Assembly: GCA_040755615.1 (NCBI GenBank)
Contig: JBFMAL010000004.1
Span: 29,485-93,484, forward strand
Direction of reading: 5' to 3'
Source: DYEP01 sp040755615
GTDB lineage: Bacteria; Bacillota; Sulfobacillia; DUSP01; DYEP01
DNA: 64,000 bases
The position numbers and the translations under genes are program-made. Below are positions 16,001 to 24,246 of this stretch, piece after piece. Within the stretch, counting starts at the first letter, position 1. Every line of letters starts with the position of its first letter. The notes beneath the pieces were generated by a model. The model was not told the origin of the DNA, ran no database searches, and was given only the letters and a program-made list of their open reading frames with translations.

Positions 16001-16614
16001 GCTGTCTCTCTCCTCATTTTCTCAAGGATCCGCTCGATCTCCCTGTCCTTTAAACCAAACGCGGCCCTGTTGGAGATCAATCGGGCCGATATCGAAAACA
16101 GCTCCCTCTCTATTACCAGGCCATTCTCCGCCAGCGTACGCCCTGTTGATACAATGTCCACGATAGCGTCGGAAAGCCCTGCGAGCGGAGCCAGCTCCAC
16201 CGCACCTTTCAAGTGAATGACGGAAGCCAAAACCCCCAGCGAGCGAAAATACTCGGTGGTGATCCTCGGGAACTTTGTAGCCACCCGGATTCCCGCCTTG
16301 ATATGCAGCGAGCTGCCCCGTGGCACGGCGACCACAAAGCGGCCCCTGCCAAACCCGAGGTCCAGCAGCTCATAGACATCCGGGTTATCTTCCATAAGCA
16401 CGTCCTTTCCGACGATGCCGACGTCCGCTGTACCGTGCATTACGTATGTGGGTACATCCGACGGCCGCGCGAGGATAATGCGGCTTCCGTCCTCTGTTTC
16501 GACAAGCAGCTTTCTCGTCCCCGATACAGCGGGTTGTACTGCCACCCCGATCCGCTCAAGCACGCAAAGACAGTCGTCCAGCATTCTGCCTGCGGGTAAC
16601 GCGTAAGTAAGCAT
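15991..16614 (-). CDS. hisG: ATP phosphoribosyltransferase, short form
   Basis: 207-aa catalytic subunit for the first committed step. It is the short form lacking the C-terminal histidine-binding regulatory domain, so it needs HisZ. Motifs: VPTYVMHGTADVGIVGKDVL, and the PRPP loop DAIVDIVSTGRTLAENGL. AGGAGG precedes ATG 16614. hisZ is directly upstream, as expected for a HisG-short/HisZ pair. Feedback inhibition by histidine would act through HisZ. Confidence 0.95.
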   Translation of the reverse strand: MLTYALPAGRMLDDCLCVLERIGVAVQPAVSGTRKLLVETEDGSRIILARPSDVPTYVMHGTADVGIVGKDVLMEDNPDVYELLDLGFGRGRFVVAVPRGSSLHIKAGIRVATKFPRITTEYFRSLGVLASVIHLKGAVELAPLAGLSDAIVDIVSTGRTLAENGLVIERELFSISARLISNRAAFGLKDREIERILEKMRRETACA

Positions 16615-16629
16615 GTGTGTCCTCCTGCG

Positions 16630-17568
16630 TCAATGAATGCCTGTTAGGCCCACCGTGGCGGTACCGACGGGCACGGCAAGCAGCTTGTTAATCTCAAGCG
16701 CGAACCCTGTCGCAGGTTCTGCGTCACCGAATACCCCGACCAGGCCGTCGTACCTTCCTCCTCCCGCTACCGCTGTACCAAGCCCCGGACAATATATCTC
16801 AAACACCGGGCCCGTGTAGTATCCGAGATCCCTCACAAGCCCGAGGTCAACCTTGACGCGTGAGCCAAGCCCTGCGGCTTCCAGCGCATCAGCCAGCACC
16901 TTCAGCCTGCGTATCGCGGAACCGACAGAGGCATCCGTGACCTTCCCCAGTGCTTTGTCCAGAACGCTCGCGGGGCCGCGCGTGCAAATCACGTCACCGA
17001 GGCCTGTCAGGGCGCCCAGTTCCTCCAGCGCACGCAGGTCCCTGCATTCCAGCGCCCTCGCGGCCTTTTGGCGGTCGGGAGACAAATCGAGCAACACGGA
17101 GGCAATGGCGGCATGGCCCAGCACGATCCGGTATTCTGTCAGCGAAGCTACCTGCATGCATTCTGCTGCCAGCGTCACCACTTCTGCGTCTGCTTCTCCC
17201 TCACCACTCCCTATCAGCTCAACACCCGCCTGGTATAGCTTGTGTCCCCCGGGAGATGGTCCTCCCCTCCGGAACACGCTGCCCGAATAACAGATCCGGA
17301 GCGGTCTTGGCTCCGACTTCAGCGTAGTCGCCGCCATCTTGGCGATTGGAGCGGTGAAGTCAGGACGGAGCACCAGCACCTCTCCGGAATGATCGAGTAT
17401 CCTGTAGGACGTCTGCCTGATCCCCTCGGTGAATCCTCTGTCCACTGCACCCAGGGGTTCTATCCAGGGAACCTCGACCTCAGTAAAGCCACGGCGCTCG
17501 AACAGTTCTAGAATCGCTCCTTCAAGCGCCCTCCGTTCTCTTCCTCTCCGGTCTCTCATGATACTCAT
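16630..17568 (-). CDS. hisZ: ATP phosphoribosyltransferase regulatory subunit
   Basis: 312-aa HisZ, a catalytically inactive histidyl-tRNA-synthetase paralogue that gives the short HisG its activity and histidine sensitivity. Class II synthetase traces are seen: VLVLRPDFTAPIAKMAAT (motif 2-like start), CYSGSVFRR, HKLYQAGVELIG, and GGGRYDGLVGVFG. There is no anticodon-binding domain, which separates it from HisS. It is the first gene of the his operon; the promoter and a palindromic operator lie 27-70 bases upstream. Confidence 0.93.
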   Translation of the reverse strand: MSIMRDRRGRERRALEGAILELFERRGFTEVEVPWIEPLGAVDRGFTEGIRQTSYRILDHSGEVLVLRPDFTAPIAKMAATTLKSEPRPLRICYSGSVFRRGGPSPGGHKLYQAGVELIGSGEGEADAEVVTLAAECMQVASLTEYRIVLGHAAIASVLLDLSPDRQKAARALECRDLRALEELGALTGLGDVICTRGPASVLDKALGKVTDASVGSAIRRLKVLADALEAAGLGSRVKVDLGLVRDLGYYTGPVFEIYCPGLGTAVAGGGRYDGLVGVFGDAEPATGFALEINKLLAVPVGTATVGLTGIH

Positions 17569-17594
17569 CGTTCTACCCCTTTATTATATTAAAG

Positions 17595-17637
17595 TAGTAA
17601 CGCGTTAATAGTATCATGTCAGCCAGTGAGAGGTCAA
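17595..17637 (-). promoter_or_regulatory. his operon promoter with palindromic operator on the -10 box
   Basis: On the minus strand TTGACC (17637-17632), an 18-base spacer and TACTAT (17613-17608) make a sigma-A promoter. A near-perfect 16-base palindrome, TATTAACGCGTTACTA (17610-17595), has a perfect core TAACGCGTTA. It overlaps the -10 and the likely start site, an ideal repressor position. The TrpR-family gene immediately upstream is the obvious candidate ligand. The sequence features are seen directly; the pairing with that regulator is inference. Confidence 0.65.
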
Positions 17638-17762
17638 GAGGTATCCTGTAGCAAAGCGGGATTACCAAAGAGAGATGGCAAGACAGGGTGAGACCTGGCA
17701 GCACGGGCGCCACCTCTTTCGCAGGTACCAAAAGACGCAGGTCAACTCAGGTAAGGGCTTTA

Positions 17763-18062
17763 TCATCCCTGGCGTTTCAGCCTTTCAAGTACCAACCTGT
17801 AGCCGTCCGCACCGTAATCCAGGAAGCGCTTCACCCTGCTTATGGTGGCCGTGCTCGCGCCGGTCGCAAGCGCGATGTCGGTGTAGCTTTTGCCCTCGCT
17901 CAGCATCTCTGCCACAGCAAACCGCTGTGCCATGGCACGCACCTCACCTATCGTACAGAGGTCATAAAAGAACCGGTAGCACTCCTCAACTGTCTTAAGC
18001 TCAAGCACGGCAGCATAGAGCCTGTCCAGTTCCTGGTCTTTCAGCTTGTCGTCAAATACCAA
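17763..18062 (-). CDS. hisR: TrpR-family (YerC/YecD) regulator, likely HisR
   Basis: 99-aa TrpR/YerC-type DNA-binding protein. The helix-turn-helix is at ~55-85: SYTDIALATGASTATISRVK. The N-terminal part LYAAVLELKTVEECYRFFYD matches YerC/YecD proteins. Comparative genomics has proposed a member of this family as the histidine-biosynthesis repressor HisR in Bacillota, and here it sits directly upstream of hisZ, whose promoter carries a palindrome. The TTG start has AAGGAGG 8 bases upstream. It begins only 32 bases after oppF, so it may be transcribed with the opp operon. Confidence 0.75.
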   Translation of the reverse strand: MVFDDKLKDQELDRLYAAVLELKTVEECYRFFYDLCTIGEVRAMAQRFAVAEMLSEGKSYTDIALATGASTATISRVKRFLDYGADGYRLVLERLKRQG

Positions 18063-18094
18063 GCGGTGGTCCCTCCTTCGTGCTCACGCCTTTT

Positions 18095-19084
18095 TTAAAG
18101 GTAGAGGTGGCAGGCGACGTGATGCCCGCTCTCCACTTCCACGCTCTGCGGCATACACAGCCTGCACTCAGTAAATGCCTGCGGGCACCTGGTATGAAAC
18201 GGACATCCCAGGGGAGGTTCTATAGGGCTGGGCACGACACCCTCCAGGATCTGCCGTTTGCGCCTGGTCTCTCTGTCCACGCTGGGGATGGCAGAAAGGA
18301 GCGCCCGCGTATAAGGATGCTTCGGGTCTTCGAAAAGGGCTTCAGTGGGCGCAGTCTCCACGATCTTTCCAAGATACATGACTGCCACCCTGTCGCTTAC
18401 CTGGTAGACCACGCTGAGGTCGTGAGCGATAAACAGGTACGTCAGTGACATCTCTTTCTGGAGGTCGGAAAGCAAGTTCAATATCTGTGCCTGCACCGAA
18501 ACGTCCAGCGAAGACACCGGTTCATCACACACGACGAACTCGGGTTTTATGGCCAGCGCCCTGGCAAACCCGATGCGCTGCCTCTGCCCTCCGGAGAACT
18601 GGTGGGGGTAATTGTCGATGTGCCGCGGTTTCAGGCCGACCTTCTGAAGCAGCCTGACCGTCTCTTCCTCCCTTTCCTGGGGATCCCTCACCCCACGCTT
18701 TATTAGAGGCACGGCCAAGATATCTCTCACCGTCTTCCTCGGGTTCAAAGATGCGTACGGGTTTTGAAATATGATTTGGGCGCTCCGGCGGAAACGGTCC
18801 ATCTGCCTGCCGTGCCATCCGGCGATATCTTCTCCGCGAAAAAGGATCTTTCCTTCAGTGGGTTCGTAGAGCTTCAGTATCGTGCGGCCCAGTGTGGTCT
18901 TGCCGCAACCGGACTCCCCCACCAGCCCGAGCGTCTCCCCCCTCCTGATCGCAAGATCCACACCGTCCACCGCCCGTACGGTGCAGTCCCTCTCCCGGGC
19001 AAGGATCTTAGTGAGGAGGCTGCGCCTTAGCACAAAGTGTTTCTTCAGGCCCTCCGCCTGCAGGATTATATCGTTATACTTCAC
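18095..19084 (-). CDS. oppF: Oligopeptide ABC transporter ATPase (OppF/DppF)
   Basis: 329-aa ABC ATPase. Walker A GESGCGKTTLGR, signature FSGGQRQRIGFARAL, Walker B VVCDEPVSSLDV and an H-loop in LFIAHDLS. The C-terminal oligopeptide extension carries PLGCPFHTRCPQAFTEC, the Cys-rich region typical of OppD/F. It forms a heterodimer with the adjacent OppD to energise peptide uptake. Last transporter gene of the riboswitch-controlled operon. Confidence 0.93.
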   Translation of the reverse strand: MKYNDIILQAEGLKKHFVLRRSLLTKILARERDCTVRAVDGVDLAIRRGETLGLVGESGCGKTTLGRTILKLYEPTEGKILFRGEDIAGWHGRQMDRFRRSAQIIFQNPYASLNPRKTVRDILAVPLIKRGVRDPQEREEETVRLLQKVGLKPRHIDNYPHQFSGGQRQRIGFARALAIKPEFVVCDEPVSSLDVSVQAQILNLLSDLQKEMSLTYLFIAHDLSVVYQVSDRVAVMYLGKIVETAPTEALFEDPKHPYTRALLSAIPSVDRETRRKRQILEGVVPSPIEPPLGCPFHTRCPQAFTECRLCMPQSVEVESGHHVACHLYL

Positions 19085-19096
19085 TGCAGTTCCCCC

Positions 19097-20062
19097 CTAC
19101 TCGTACAGGATACAGCGGACGTGCCTTCCTCCACCCACATCGACAAGGAAGACGGGACGTTCTGTGCATTCAGGCATCCTCCGGTCACACCTGCTTTCAA
19201 AGGAACACCGGTCCGTAAGACCTATGAGGTCGGGCACATTTCCTGGAATGGGGGAAAGTCTTCTCCTCGGCTTGACAAACCGCGGGATAGAGCGGAGCAA
19301 CCCTTCAGTATACGGATGCAGCGGATCTGCGATGACCTCGTCTACAGGCCCCTGCTCCACGATACGCCCAGCATACATCACCGAGATCCGGTGGCAGAAT
19401 TCTGAGGCGACTGCAAGGTCGTGGGTAACAAACAGGATAGCAGTGCCCCTTTCAGAGTTGATGCGGCTTAAAAGGTCAAGAATCTGCGCTTGGATGGTAA
19501 CGTCCAGTGCTGTGGTGGGTTCATCGGCCAGCAGGAGCTTGGGCCGGCAGGCGAGGGCAATGGCTATGAGCGCCCTCTGCTGCATACCCCCCGAGAATTC
19601 ATGCGGGTACTGCCAATACTGGCTTTCAGGAGAAGGGATCCCCACTTCCTTCATCAGAGAGAGTACGGTCTCTTTCTCCTCTCTTCTGCTCGCCCGGCCC
19701 GCTCCGATGCGGTGCACCCTGAGAGACTCGCGGATTTGCTCACCCACCCGGAAGACCGGGTTCAGCGTTGTCAAGGGGTCCTGGAACACCATGGCGATAT
19801 TGGCGCCGCGCACGCGTCTGACCTCGGCAGGCGTCATGCTCAGGATATCCCGACCCTCAAAGTGGATAGACCCGGAGATGATGCGCCCCGGACGGGCGAC
19901 CAGTCTCAGGATGGAGAGCAGGGTCACGGATTTGCCACAGCCCGACTCCCCAACGAGCCCCATGATCTGTCCCCTCTCCAGGGACAGGCTCACATCCTCC
20001 ACAGCCCGGACCGATCCCTTGCGAGTGGGAAATTCGGTAGTAAGGTTTTTTATACAGAGCAT
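19097..20062 (-). CDS. oppD: Oligopeptide ABC transporter ATPase (OppD/DppD)
   Basis: 321-aa ABC ATPase. Start at ATG 20062 with GGAGG upstream and N-terminus MLCIKNLTTEFPTRKG; the longer upstream frame is not used. Walker A GESGCGKSVTLL, signature FSGGMQQRALIAIALA, Walker B LLLADEPTTALD. The C-terminus CSFESRCDRRMPEC is the OppD-type extension. It works with OppF and the OppB/OppC membrane pair. Confidence 0.93.
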   Translation of the reverse strand: MLCIKNLTTEFPTRKGSVRAVEDVSLSLERGQIMGLVGESGCGKSVTLLSILRLVARPGRIISGSIHFEGRDILSMTPAEVRRVRGANIAMVFQDPLTTLNPVFRVGEQIRESLRVHRIGAGRASRREEKETVLSLMKEVGIPSPESQYWQYPHEFSGGMQQRALIAIALACRPKLLLADEPTTALDVTIQAQILDLLSRINSERGTAILFVTHDLAVASEFCHRISVMYAGRIVEQGPVDEVIADPLHPYTEGLLRSIPRFVKPRRRLSPIPGNVPDLIGLTDRCSFESRCDRRMPECTERPVFLVDVGGGRHVRCILYE

Positions 20063-20075
20063 TTGCCGCCTCCTC

Positions 20076-21008
20076 TCAATCGACCTTGAGCCGCGGGTCG
20101 AGGATATCCCGCAGCCCCTCGCCGAACAAGTTGATCGCGAGTACGAGCAGTAACAGCGCAAGCCCTGGCATTGTCGACACCCACCACGCGGTGCGCAGAT
20201 AATCGCGGCCGTCGTCAACCATGGAACCCCAAGCGGGTATGCCCGGTTGTACCCCTATACCCAGGAAGCTCAGCGACGCCTCTGTGATGATCATGTAGCC
20301 TACCCTCAGGGTGGCCAGCACTACCACGGAGTGAATAATGTTGGGCAAGATCTCCCCGGTGATGATTGCGAAGTTGCTCTGTCCCTGCGCCCTCGCAGCC
20401 TCCACGTACTCTTTCGTCTTCTCGGAGATGGTCTCCCCGCGCACAAGCCGGAAGAATTCCACCCAGCTTTTAAAGGTCAAAGCTGCGATCAGGTTGAAAA
20501 AGCCGGGGCCCAGGATGGCCATAACACCGATAGCAAACAGGAGGAAGGGAAAGGCCATTAACAGCTCGGCGAACCGGGACAGGACGTCATCCAGGATCCC
20601 TCGGTAGTAGCCTGATATGGCACCGAGCACCAACCCGACCACCATGGAGACCACGACCGATAGAAAACCCACCCAGAGCGACACCCTGGCACCGTAAATG
20701 ATCCGCGACAAGATGTCCCGCCCGACGTGGTCCGTACCCAGAAGGTGAGCGGGGCTGCCTCCCTCTTGCCAGGCCGGAGGCATAAAGCTCTGCCGCACAG
20801 ACCCCTTGTTAGGCGGGTATGGCGCCAGCACAGGCGCGAATAATGCCATAACCACATAGGCTGCCAATATGACAAAACCGATGAGCGCAGAAGGGTGGCG
20901 GTAAACCTGGTACGCCAATTCAGAAAAGTTTCTGGCGATTGTTCTTACGCGTATGAGCACCGGGTCAAAACGGGTGAGTGTTCCCCTTGCCGCCGTGAGC
21001 ACGAGCAT
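20076..21008 (-). CDS. oppC: Oligopeptide ABC transporter permease (OppC/DppC)
   Basis: About 310-aa inner-membrane permease. An N-terminal OppC domain with one TM (SALIGFVILAAYVVMALFAP) precedes a BPD_transp_1 domain with five further TMs. The coupling motif is EYVEAARAQGQSNFAIITGE. LLGTDHVGRDILSRIIYGAR is the family block. ATG 21008 sits almost on the GGAGGG, so GTG 21002, with better spacing, may be the true start. Confidence 0.92.
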   Translation of the reverse strand: MLVLTAARGTLTRFDPVLIRVRTIARNFSELAYQVYRHPSALIGFVILAAYVVMALFAPVLAPYPPNKGSVRQSFMPPAWQEGGSPAHLLGTDHVGRDILSRIIYGARVSLWVGFLSVVVSMVVGLVLGAISGYYRGILDDVLSRFAELLMAFPFLLFAIGVMAILGPGFFNLIAALTFKSWVEFFRLVRGETISEKTKEYVEAARAQGQSNFAIITGEILPNIIHSVVVLATLRVGYMIITEASLSFLGIGVQPGIPAWGSMVDDGRDYLRTAWWVSTMPGLALLLLVLAINLFGEGLRDILDPRLKVD

Positions 21009-21015
21009 CCCTCCG

Positions 21016-22026
21016 TCACAGCTTGATCTTCGGGTTGATGTAAGTATAAAGAATGTCCACTGCAAGGTTTGCTAGCACAAAGGTGAGCGCGTATACCATA
21101 ACAACCCCCTGTACCAGGGGGTAATCCCTGTTGAATATTGCATCCACAGCGAGGCGCCCGATTCCTGGCCAGCTGAAGATCGTTTCCACGATCATGTTGC
21201 CGCCAAGTAGCACGCCCGTCTGAATGCCAACTACTGTAACAGTGGGAATCAACGCGTTGACCAGAGCGTGCCTGGTGATAACGGCCCATTCAGTGAGCCC
21301 TTTGGCCCTTGCGAGCATCACGTAATCCTGGCGCAACACCTCAAGCATGCTCGATCTCATCACCCTCGCCACTATGGCAGCCATGGCCGCCCCAAGGGTA
21401 ATGGACGGCAGAAATAGATGCCGCAAGGCGGCAAGCAGCGAAGAGAAGTTCCCGGTGAGGATGCTGTCCAGGACATAAAGGCCTGTCACCCGGGCAGGTT
21501 CAAGCCCATACGGGAGCCTGCCGTACGACGGTAGTATGCCAAGCCTTACAGAGAACACGATGATACAGATGATGCCAAGCCAGAATGCCGGCATGGAGAT
21601 GCCCAGGAAGGCTGCTGCCATACTGGCGCGGTCCACAAAGGAATACTGGCGAACGGCTGAGATAACGCCTATGGGTATGGCGAGCACCAGGGAGAACACC
21701 AGGGCTCCGAGCGCCAGTTCAACGGTGGCGGGCAAACGTTCGCGGATTAGTGTGGAAACGGGCCGGTGCTTGGTCAGGGAGTTCCCCAGGTCCCCTCGCA
21801 CGGCGCGGGAGAGAAACAGATACAGTTGGACATGTATGGGCTTATCCAGGCCAAACTCGCGCCTCAGCGCATCGATCTGTTCTTGCGATACATGACCCTC
21901 CCGGCCCATCATTACGTCAATGGGATCGCCCGGGGTGAAACGCATGACGCAAAAGACAATCACGGCCACGCCGAACACAATAGGTATGGTGGATAATATG
22001 CGTTCCAGCACTCGCACCCCGCGCAC
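21016..22026 (-). CDS. oppB: Oligopeptide ABC transporter permease (OppB/DppB)
   Basis: 336-aa permease with six predicted TMs. The N-terminal TM is followed by FCVMRFTPGDPIDVM (the family FxxxxLxPGDP block). The coupling loop is DYVMLARAKGLTEWAVITRHALVNALIPTV in pieces, and the end is AVDILYTYINPKIKL. GTG 22026 has GGGAGG upstream. It pairs with OppC. Confidence 0.93.
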   Translation of the reverse strand: MRGVRVLERILSTIPIVFGVAVIVFCVMRFTPGDPIDVMMGREGHVSQEQIDALRREFGLDKPIHVQLYLFLSRAVRGDLGNSLTKHRPVSTLIRERLPATVELALGALVFSLVLAIPIGVISAVRQYSFVDRASMAAAFLGISMPAFWLGIICIIVFSVRLGILPSYGRLPYGLEPARVTGLYVLDSILTGNFSSLLAALRHLFLPSITLGAAMAAIVARVMRSSMLEVLRQDYVMLARAKGLTEWAVITRHALVNALIPTVTVVGIQTGVLLGGNMIVETIFSWPGIGRLAVDAIFNRDYPLVQGVVMVYALTFVLANLAVDILYTYINPKIKL

Positions 22027-22084
22027 CTTTCACACCTCCCGGCCCGAAGCTGACCTGCGCGCGCATCAGCCCCTTGTGCAATAA

Positions 22085-23683
22085 CTACTCTGTCCTGTAC
22101 CCTGCGTCGCGGAGCAGCTGGCGCGCGCGGTCAGGGTCAAACGGGTAAGGCGAAAGCCCCGTGTGCCTCGCAAACCCGTGAGGAAGCAGCGGTCCGTTCA
22201 ACCTTGTGGCGTATCCTCCGAGGACCTTTTCGATGATCAGGTCCCAGTCGATGGCGTAGTTCATGGCCTGTCGTACCCTGACATCGTCAAAAGGAGGACG
22301 CGTCACGTTCATCTCGAGAAAGTATACACGTGTACCTTCCACGGTTTTCACTTCACAATTGGGATCTTTGTCAAGCTCTGGCACCAGCTCCGGCGGTACC
22401 GATTGGATGATATGCGCTTGACCAGACTGAAGCGCAGCCACGCGCGTTGACGTCTCTGGTATCACCTCAAAGATGGCCCTCTTGATCTTGGCAGGTCCGG
22501 CAACAGGAATGTCCGGCGAACCCCCGTAGTAGCCGTCGTAGCGTTCCATCACCACGCGCTCATCCAGCTTGCCTTCGACAAACTTGAATGGCCCTGCGCC
22601 GATAGGCTTCCTGGCAAACTCTTCAGAACCAACCCTTTCCACGTAATCCTTCGGCACGATCTGCTGGTGAACCAGCATCTGCAAGATGATTGGCCAAGGG
22701 GCGGACAGATGGAATCTGACCGTATAGTCATCCACCTTCTCCACCTTGGTCACCGGGTCAAGTAATCCAGCCTTTCTGGGCGAGCTCTTCCCGTTGCCGA
22801 GTCCGCCTTCAGTGATGATGCGGTCGAAAGTGAACTTCACGTCATCCGCGGTGAGCGGCTCTCCGTTATGGAACGTGATGCCTTTTCTGATTTTAAACTC
22901 CCACAGCGTCGGGCTTATCGCTTCCCAGGACTCGGCGATCTCGGGCACCACCCTGCCGTCTGGGGTCCTCGTAACCAGTCCGTCAAACATGTTACGGATG
23001 ACCGTTTCAGCTATGCGGTTCCTGTGGTTGGCAGGGTCAAGGCTTTCGATAGTCGCCCTGATGCCTACCACGAGCGTATCCCCTTCCGTGAGGCTTACCC
23101 TATGAAGGTTGATCCTGGAGTCCGTCGCAGGTACCCAGTTCTGCACGGTCTTTCGGGAGGCTTCGATCTCCTGCATCGCGTAACCGAATACCCACGGAGC
23201 ATCGTCATACAGGATTTCCTGTACCTCTCTGTAAATCTTCTCCCGCTCGGCTGCGTCGGTGCCTGTCGCGCCTTTCTTCAGGAGGTCGTCTACCCTGGGA
23301 TTGCTGTAGTGGGCGTAGTTTCCGCGTCCTCCCGTCTCGAACTTGGGGTTCAAAAGGTCGTAAGGGTCGAGAGTGGAATTCCCCCAGTCATTCATCAGCA
23401 TCTCCCTTTCCTTGTTAAGCAGGGCCTCCTTGAGAACGGCCCAGTCACCCCACACCCTCACCTGCACATCTACACCCAGTTCCCTGAGTTGCTGAGCCAC
23501 GGCTTCGGCCACGGCCTTGTTATAGTTCTCGCAGTCGATAGTGAACGAGAGAGTGCGAAGCTCAAGGACAGGTTCTTGCTGCTCACTGGGCGATGGCTCT
23601 GCCTTCGTAGCACAACCCGACAACGACCCAGCAAACATGGCCAGCAGGACAACAAACCACACGAACACGTATCTCATCCGCAA
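22085..23683 (-). CDS. oppA: Peptide-binding lipoprotein (SBP family 5), circularly permuted
   Basis: 532-aa solute-binding lipoprotein for the OppBCDF transporter. TTG 23683 has GGAGG 7 bases upstream; the signal ends in lipobox LSGC (Cys 24). The order of the two halves is swapped. Residues ~38-198 look like the normal C-terminal part of an SBP_bac_5 protein (AVAQQLRELGVDVQVRVWGD, HYSNPRVDDLLKKG, YREVQEILYDDAPWVFGYA). Residues ~199-532 look like the normal N-terminal part (DTLVVGIRATIESLDPAN, VPEIAESWE, FKIRKGITFHNGEPLTADDV, RVRQAMNYAIDWDLI). The protein stops at RARQLLRDAGYRTE, where ordinary homologues continue into the part found here at the front. No part seems missing, so it should still fold. 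Confidence 0.88.
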   Translation of the reverse strand: MRMRYVFVWFVVLLAMFAGSLSGCATKAEPSPSEQQEPVLELRTLSFTIDCENYNKAVAEAVAQQLRELGVDVQVRVWGDWAVLKEALLNKEREMLMNDWGNSTLDPYDLLNPKFETGGRGNYAHYSNPRVDDLLKKGATGTDAAEREKIYREVQEILYDDAPWVFGYAMQEIEASRKTVQNWVPATDSRINLHRVSLTEGDTLVVGIRATIESLDPANHRNRIAETVIRNMFDGLVTRTPDGRVVPEIAESWEAISPTLWEFKIRKGITFHNGEPLTADDVKFTFDRIITEGGLGNGKSSPRKAGLLDPVTKVEKVDDYTVRFHLSAPWPIILQMLVHQQIVPKDYVERVGSEEFARKPIGAGPFKFVEGKLDERVVMERYDGYYGGSPDIPVAGPAKIKRAIFEVIPETSTRVAALQSGQAHIIQSVPPELVPELDKDPNCEVKTVEGTRVYFLEMNVTRPPFDDVRVRQAMNYAIDWDLIIEKVLGGYATRLNGPLLPHGFARHTGLSPYPFDPDRARQLLRDAGYRTE

Positions 23684-23854
23684 AGCTAGTCCCTCCTTCA
23701 ATACTCTTGTTGTTGCCAATTGGGCGTGCCTTTTTGGAGGATCATATAGACCAGTCAGGGTTCCTTCACCTCGGGCCACTGGGCCGACAGCTTCAGCAGG
23801 CCTTGGACGTCCTCGCAATGACTTCGTGTGAAAACATTACAGCCCTTGAGAGAT

Positions 23855-23889
23855 TTAAGAAAACACAAAGCCCAAGGAGATCCTTGGGC
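23855..23889 (-). terminator. Riboswitch-controlled terminator before oppA
   Basis: On minus GCCCAAGG, loop ATCT and CCTTGGGC make a perfect 8-bp stem followed by TTTGTGTTTTCTT. It lies about 30 bases after the c-di-AMP aptamer and about 170 before oppA, the right place for transcription attenuation. Confidence 0.85.
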
Positions 23890-23920
23890 AGCCAGTGGTA
23901 AGCCTTGACCTCCCCTTTTT

Positions 23921-24040
23921 CCGCTTACGAGGTTAGCTGGCGGGCTCGGACTGGGGTGCCCTACCGTGCGATGCACGGATTCGCCCCTATATGTTGGGTT
24001 CCCCGTTTCCCCGGACAACCAGGGAATTCAGCATTCAGCC
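23921..24040 (-). ncRNA. Cyclic di-AMP riboswitch (ydaO/yuaA class)
   Basis: The minus strand reads GGGGAACCCAACATATAGGG then GCGAATCC, and after a variable hairpin CAGTCCGAGCCCGCCAGCTA followed by ACCTCGTAAGCGG. These are the conserved blocks of the ydaO/yuaA c-di-AMP aptamer. An intrinsic terminator follows, so high c-di-AMP should stop transcription of oppABCDF. Exact ends are approximate. Riboswitches of this class are established regulators of peptide, ion and osmolyte transport and cell-wall genes. Confidence 0.9.
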
Positions 24041-24067
24041 AGGTACATTGTTCGGTTGTGTGCCTAC

Positions 24068-24097
24068 ATTATACCATATGTGGTACTACCCTGGTAA
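24068..24097 (-). promoter_or_regulatory. Candidate promoter of the opp operon
   Basis: On minus a perfect TATAAT (24073-24068) is preceded by TTACCA (24097-24092) at 18 bases. It would start transcription about 20 bases before the riboswitch. The -35 match is only moderate. Confidence 0.6.
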
Positions 24098-24198
24098 GTA
24101 GTGTCCGTAGAACGATAGGCATCCACCAGTCTTTTTCCTGTAAAGTCGCTCCTTCTGCACTGAAGCACAAAGCAGGATACTGGGTGTACAAAGTAAAA

Positions 24199-24227
24199 TT
24201 GATTCTCGTACGCGCCGGTGATATACT
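24199..24227 (+). promoter_or_regulatory. Candidate promoter of rqcH
   Basis: TTGATT (24199-24204), a 17-base spacer and TATACT (24222-24227) form a good sigma-A promoter 20 bases upstream of the rqcH start codon. It is divergent from the opp promoter. Confidence 0.65.
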
Positions 24228-24246
24228 CTGGCAAGGGGGGAAAAGC

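Noticed and set aside
23905..24246. Upstream extension of RqcH
   Set aside because: It would run through the riboswitch and promoter region; homology begins at MPLDGLHIAAL (24247).
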